From NCBI GenBank assembly GCA_023258975.1, contig JAHFRD010000004.1, forward strand, positions 186,001 through 250,000: a stretch of 64,000 nt of DNA. The letters are read 5' to 3'. Source of the stretch: Hydrogenophilales bacterium. GTDB lineage: Bacteria; Pseudomonadota; Gammaproteobacteria; Burkholderiales; Thiobacillaceae. This document shows positions 60,170 to 64,000 of the stretch, one piece after another. The notes beneath the pieces are model-generated. The model saw only the letters and a program-made list of their open reading frames with translations. It searched no databases and was not told the origin of the DNA. The translations under genes and the position numbers were made by a program. Position 1 is the first letter of the stretch; every line of letters begins with the position of its first letter.

Positions 60170-61379
60170 CCCGCAATGGGGTAGTGGCGGCGGCAACAAA
60201 AACGCCGGTGGCCCGCCGGATCTCGATGAACTCTGGAAAAACTTCAATCGCCGCCTGAACGAACTGTTCGGCAAGAAGGGCGGTGGTTCCGGCGATGAGC
60301 CGCCGCGCATCGGCGGTGGGCGCGATTTCAACATCCCCGGCGGCGCCGGCCTGCTGATCGGCCTGGCCGCTCTGGTCTGGCTGGCATCCGGCTTCTACAT
60401 CATTGATACCGGCGAACGCGGCGTGGTGCTGCGTTTCGGAAAATATCTCGAAACCACTCAGCCCGGGCCGCGCTGGCACCTGCCCGCGCCGCTGGAGAGC
60501 GTGGAGACGGTCAATGTCGAGCAGGTGCGCACCGTCGAGGTGGGCTACCAGCACAACATGAAAGCCAAGGTGCTGTCCGAGGCGCTGATGCTGACCGACG
60601 ACGAGAACATCGTCGATCTCCAGTTCTCCGTGCAATACTTGCTGAAAGACCCGGAAGACTACCTGTTCGCCAACCGTTCTCCGGATGACGCGGTGAAGCA
60701 GGTGGCCGAGACCGCCATGCGCGAGATCGTCGGCAAGAGCAAGATGGACTACGTGCTCTACGAAGGCCGCGCCGACATCGCCGCGCGCGCCACCAAGCTG
60801 ATGCAGGAAATCCTTGATCGTTACAAGACCGGCATCACGGTCAGCAAGCTGAACATGCAGAACGCGCAGCCGCCGGAACAGGTGCAGGCCGCTTTCGATG
60901 ACGCGGTGAAGGCCGGCCAGGATCTGGAGCGCTTCAAGAACGAGGGCCAGTCCTACGCCAACGACGTGATTCCCAAGGCGCACGGTGTCGCCGCCCGCCT
61001 GACCGAGGAAGCGCAAGGTTACAAGCAGCGCGTGGTGGCGCAGGCCGAAGGTGAAGCTTCCCGCTTCAAGCAGGTGCTGGTCGAGTATGCCAAGGCGCCG
61101 CAGGTCACCCGTGAACGTCTTTATCAGGACACCATGCAACAGATTCTTTCCAGTACGACCAAGGTTCTGGTGGACGACAAGCAGGGCGGCAATCTGCTCT
61201 ATCTGCCGCTGGACAAGCTCATGAACATGACCCAAAGCGGCCAGCCGGCGGCGGTGGCCAACCCGCCCCAGATCGAAATCGTGCCGCAACGCCAAGCCGC
61301 CGCGCCGCCCACCCGCGGGGAAGACCTGGTTCGCTCGCGCGATGCCTTCCGTGGACGTGATCGGGAGGCCCGGCCATGA
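60156..61379 (+). CDS. hflK: Protease modulator HflK
   Basis: A 407-residue SPFH/band-7 membrane protein which with HflC surrounds and modulates FtsH. Gly-rich N-terminus (MAWNDPQWGSGGGNKN), one membrane helix (about residues 62-82), a band-7 domain (FYIIDTGERGVVLRFGKYLE) and coiled-coil helices. ATG 60156 lies inside the hflX end and gives the family-typical N-terminus. Overlaps hflC as ATGA. Confidence 0.96.
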   Translation: MAWNDPQWGSGGGNKNAGGPPDLDELWKNFNRRLNELFGKKGGGSGDEPPRIGGGRDFNIPGGAGLLIGLAALVWLASGFYIIDTGERGVVLRFGKYLETTQPGPRWHLPAPLESVETVNVEQVRTVEVGYQHNMKAKVLSEALMLTDDENIVDLQFSVQYLLKDPEDYLFANRSPDDAVKQVAETAMREIVGKSKMDYVLYEGRADIAARATKLMQEILDRYKTGITVSKLNMQNAQPPEQVQAAFDDAVKAGQDLERFKNEGQSYANDVIPKAHGVAARLTEEAQGYKQRVVAQAEGEASRFKQVLVEYAKAPQVTRERLYQDTMQQILSSTTKVLVDDKQGGNLLYLPLDKLMNMTQSGQPAAVANPPQIEIVPQRQAAAPPTRGEDLVRSRDAFRGRDREARP

Positions 61380-62263
61380 AAAATCATGCCGTGATCGTGG
61401 TCGGGCTGGTCGTCGGCCTGTTCGTCCTGTCCTTGTCGATGTTCACCGTGGATCAGCGCCAGGCGGCGATGGTGTTCCAGTTGGGTGAAGTGGTCGACAT
61501 CAAGAAACTGCCCGGCCTTTACCTCAAGCTTCCGCTGGTGCAGAACATCCGTTATTTCGAGACCCGCATCCTGACCCTGGACGCCGTCGAGCCGGAGCGT
61601 TTCATCACCTCCGAGAAGAAGAACGTGCTGGTGGATTACTACGTCAAGTGGCGCATCAAGGACGTCGAGAAGTTTTATGTCAGCTTCGGCGGCGACGAAC
61701 GGCGCGGCGTCAATCGCCTGTCGCAGACCGTCAATGACGGCATGCGCGCCGAATTCGGCAAACGCACCGTGCATGACGTGGTGTCCGGTCAGCGCGACGA
61801 CGTGATGGAAACCCTGCGCAAATCGGCGGACGCGGACGCGCGCCGTTTCGGCGTCGAGGTGCTCGATGTGCGAATCAAACGCGTCGATCTACCCACGGAA
61901 GTCAGCGAGTCGGTCTACCGCCGTATGGAAGCCGAACGCAAGAGGGTCGCCAACGAACTGCGTTCCACCGGTTCCGCCGAGGCGGAAAAGATCCGCGCCG
62001 ATGCCGACAAGCAGCGCGAAGTGATCATCGCCCAGGCCTACCGCGACGCGCAGCGGGTCAAGGGCGAGGGCGATGGTCGCGCCGCCGCGATCTACGGCGA
62101 GGCATTCGGCAAAAATGCCGAGTTCTATGCCTTCTATCGCAGCATGGAAGCCTACAAACAGAGTTTCTCCGGCAAGAACGACGTGATGGTGCTGCAACCC
62201 AATTCCGAGTTCTTCCGTTACATGAAGTCGCCCGGGGGTGGCAATCCTCGTAGCGGCAAGTAA
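61376..62263 (+). CDS. hflC: Protease modulator HflC
   Basis: A 295-residue SPFH membrane protein, partner of HflK. One N-terminal membrane helix (about residues 4-24), then FTVDQRQAAMVFQLGEVVDI and a coiled coil rich in Ala/Glu/Lys (MEAERKRVANELRSTGSAEA). Full length. Confidence 0.96.
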   Translation: MKNHAVIVVGLVVGLFVLSLSMFTVDQRQAAMVFQLGEVVDIKKLPGLYLKLPLVQNIRYFETRILTLDAVEPERFITSEKKNVLVDYYVKWRIKDVEKFYVSFGGDERRGVNRLSQTVNDGMRAEFGKRTVHDVVSGQRDDVMETLRKSADADARRFGVEVLDVRIKRVDLPTEVSESVYRRMEAERKRVANELRSTGSAEAEKIRADADKQREVIIAQAYRDAQRVKGEGDGRAAAIYGEAFGKNAEFYAFYRSMEAYKQSFSGKNDVMVLQPNSEFFRYMKSPGGGNPRSGK

Positions 62264-62278
62264 CCAGGGTGGCATGGC

Positions 62279-62470
62279 GTGAGTCTGGGCGACGTATGGC
62301 TACCCGCGCTCGCGCTCATGCTGGTCATGGAGGGGGTATTGCCCTTCCTGGCTCCCGCCGCCTGGCGTGAAACCTTCTCCCGAATGATCCAGTTCAACGA
62401 CGGCCAGGTGCGCTTCATGGGCCTGATTTCCATGCTCGCCGGCCTTGCACTCCTGTTTCTGACCCAATGA
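62279..62470 (+). CDS. DUF2065 small membrane protein
   Basis: A 63-residue protein with two hydrophobic helices (WLPALALMLVMEGVLPFL, and MGLISMLAGLALLFL). DUF2065 members commonly lie between hflC and hisZ or purA. GTG 62279 is the start; it overlaps hisZ as ATGA. Function unknown. Confidence 0.85.
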   Translation: MSLGDVWLPALALMLVMEGVLPFLAPAAWRETFSRMIQFNDGQVRFMGLISMLAGLALLFLTQ

Positions 62471-63618
62471 CCCAAGCCTGGCTCCTGCCTGAATTCGTCG
62501 AAGACATCCTGCCGCCCCACGCTCGACAGGGAGAGGCGTTGCGCCGCCGCCTGCTCGATCTGTTCGACGGCTACGGCTACGACCTGGTCGTGCCGCCGCT
62601 GGTGGAATATCTCGATTCCCTGCTCACCGGCGCGGCGCGCGATCTCGACCTGAAAACCTTCAAGGTGGTGGATGGCCTCTCCGGCCGCATGTTGGGTGTG
62701 CGCGCCGACATGACGCCGCAAGCCGCCCGCATCGACGCCCACCTGATTAACCACGAAGGCGCCACCCGCCTGTGCTACGCCGGCCCGGTGCTGCGCACCA
62801 AACCCGCCGGTCTGGCCTGCCGCGAACCGTTGCAGGTGGGCGCCGAGTTGTTCGGCCATGCCGGCATCGAAGCCGATCTGGAAATTCAGGAACTCCTGCT
62901 CGCCGCGCTGGATTGCGCCGGTGTGCCGGACGCGCGTCTGAGCCTTGGGCATGCCGGCCTGTTCCGCGCCCTGGCCGAGGGCGCCGGCTTGAATGAAGAA
63001 CGCGCCGGCGCGATGTTCGCCGCCCTGCGCGGCAAGGATGTGCCGGAAGTGGAAGCCATGAGCGCCGATCTCGCCGCGCCCTGGCGTGATGCCTTTAACC
63101 GACTGCCCGGCCTCTATGGCGGCGCCGAGGCACTGGCCGAAGCCCGCGCCGTATTGCCCGACCAGCCCGCCATTCGCCAGGCGCTGGATCAGCTCGACCG
63201 CCTGTTCGCGGCCGGCAACGCCCAGGGCCGCGCCAGTATCGCGGTCGATCTCTCCGATCTGCGCGGCGACGGCTACCACAACGGCGCCACCTTCGCCGCC
63301 TATGCCGGCGGCCAGGCGCGCGCGGTGGCCCTGGGCGGCCGCTACGACGGCGCCGGCGGCGTGTTCGGCCGCGCCCGTCCGGCCACCGGCTTCTCCCTGG
63401 ATCTGCGCCAGATTCTCGATTGCCTGGCCGAACCCACACCGCGCGGCGGCATCCTGGCGCCCTGTGGCGACGACCCCGGCTTGCGTGGAAAAATCGCCGA
63501 ATTGCGCGCCGCCGGCGAACGGGTCGTGGTCGAATTGCCCGGACAGGAAGCGCATCGCGCGGAATCGGGCTGTGACCGGAAACTGGTCAAATCGGAACAA
63601 ATCTGGATCGTTCAATAA
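62467..63618 (+). CDS. hisZ: ATP phosphoribosyltransferase regulatory subunit HisZ
   Basis: A 383-residue HisS paralogue without synthetase function that activates the short-form HisG in histidine synthesis. It starts MTQAWLLPEFVEDILPPHAR; KTFKVVDGLSGRMLGVRADM and GGRYDGAGGVFGRARPATGF are diagnostic. Its presence implies a short HisG elsewhere. Confidence 0.95.
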   Translation: MTQAWLLPEFVEDILPPHARQGEALRRRLLDLFDGYGYDLVVPPLVEYLDSLLTGAARDLDLKTFKVVDGLSGRMLGVRADMTPQAARIDAHLINHEGATRLCYAGPVLRTKPAGLACREPLQVGAELFGHAGIEADLEIQELLLAALDCAGVPDARLSLGHAGLFRALAEGAGLNEERAGAMFAALRGKDVPEVEAMSADLAAPWRDAFNRLPGLYGGAEALAEARAVLPDQPAIRQALDQLDRLFAAGNAQGRASIAVDLSDLRGDGYHNGATFAAYAGGQARAVALGGRYDGAGGVFGRARPATGFSLDLRQILDCLAEPTPRGGILAPCGDDPGLRGKIAELRAAGERVVVELPGQEAHRAESGCDRKLVKSEQIWIVQ

Positions 63619-63621
63619 GTG

Positions 63622-64000
<379 letters not shown>

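Overview
The window is gene-dense, GC-rich chromosomal DNA from what looks like a betaproteobacterium, probably in the Rhodocyclales/Nitrosomonadales range. This is inferred from gene order (dapA-bamC-MBL hydrolase; pilF-rodZ-ispG-hisS-yfgM-bamB-der ... hfq-hflX-hflK-hflC-hisZ-purA), a PEP-CTERM protein behind a sigma-54-type promoter, and a soluble-type hox hydrogenase. I cannot name a species.

Layout. 1-5.6 kb: the uvrA 3' end, a decayed zeta-toxin-like remnant, a tandem-domain secreted protein split by a -1 frame change, and a minus-strand signalling block (HisKA_2 kinase, ANTAR response regulator, PAS-GGDEF-EAL protein). 5.8-13.5 kb: a YajR-like MFS transporter, ssb, and the flagellar run fliKLMNOPQR with mostly overlapping start/stop codons. 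13.4-18.5 kb: methyltransferase, dapA, bamC, MBL hydrolase, rhlE-type helicase and DUF3301. 18.6-23.2 kb: modB-modC without modA, a ferredoxin-NADP reductase-type flavoprotein, yceH, msrB and a methyltransferase. 23.4-28.9 kb: hoxF-hoxU-hoxY ending abruptly in a scar of decayed hsdM joined to an IS481-type transposase fragment (no hoxH), then a b-type cytochrome and a diheme cytochrome c. 29.1-42 kb: PEP-CTERM protein, small lipoprotein, uL16 hydroxylase, peroxiredoxin, SlyD-type isomerase, accA, tilS, a SPOR protein, ndk, rlmN, pilF, rodZ, ispG, hisS. 42.2-64 kb: yfgM, bamB, a ParD/ParE-like module, der, a cargo of four large exported proteins plus one cytoplasmic-looking protein, then hfq, hflX, hflK, hflC, DUF2065, hisZ and the start of purA.

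The most interesting material is not a classical defence island. (1) A structured repeat of about 80 bp occurs between accA and tilS, and also in frame inside two unrelated exported or envelope proteins, where it encodes nearly the same peptide; a half copy forms the 5' end of rodZ. (2) About 12 kb encoding a beta-barrel-like protein, an Ig-like secreted protein, a secreted protein of 1830 residues and an FN3 protein sits between der and hfq, which are usually close together in this group. (3) Heptanucleotide arrays exactly fill operon junctions and touch stop and start codons. (4) A REP-like palindrome family lies in intergenic gaps; one copy supplies the probable fliP start codon and another forms a terminator. 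(5) The NAD-reducing hydrogenase operon lacks its catalytic large subunit here. No tRNA, rRNA or CRISPR array was recognised.
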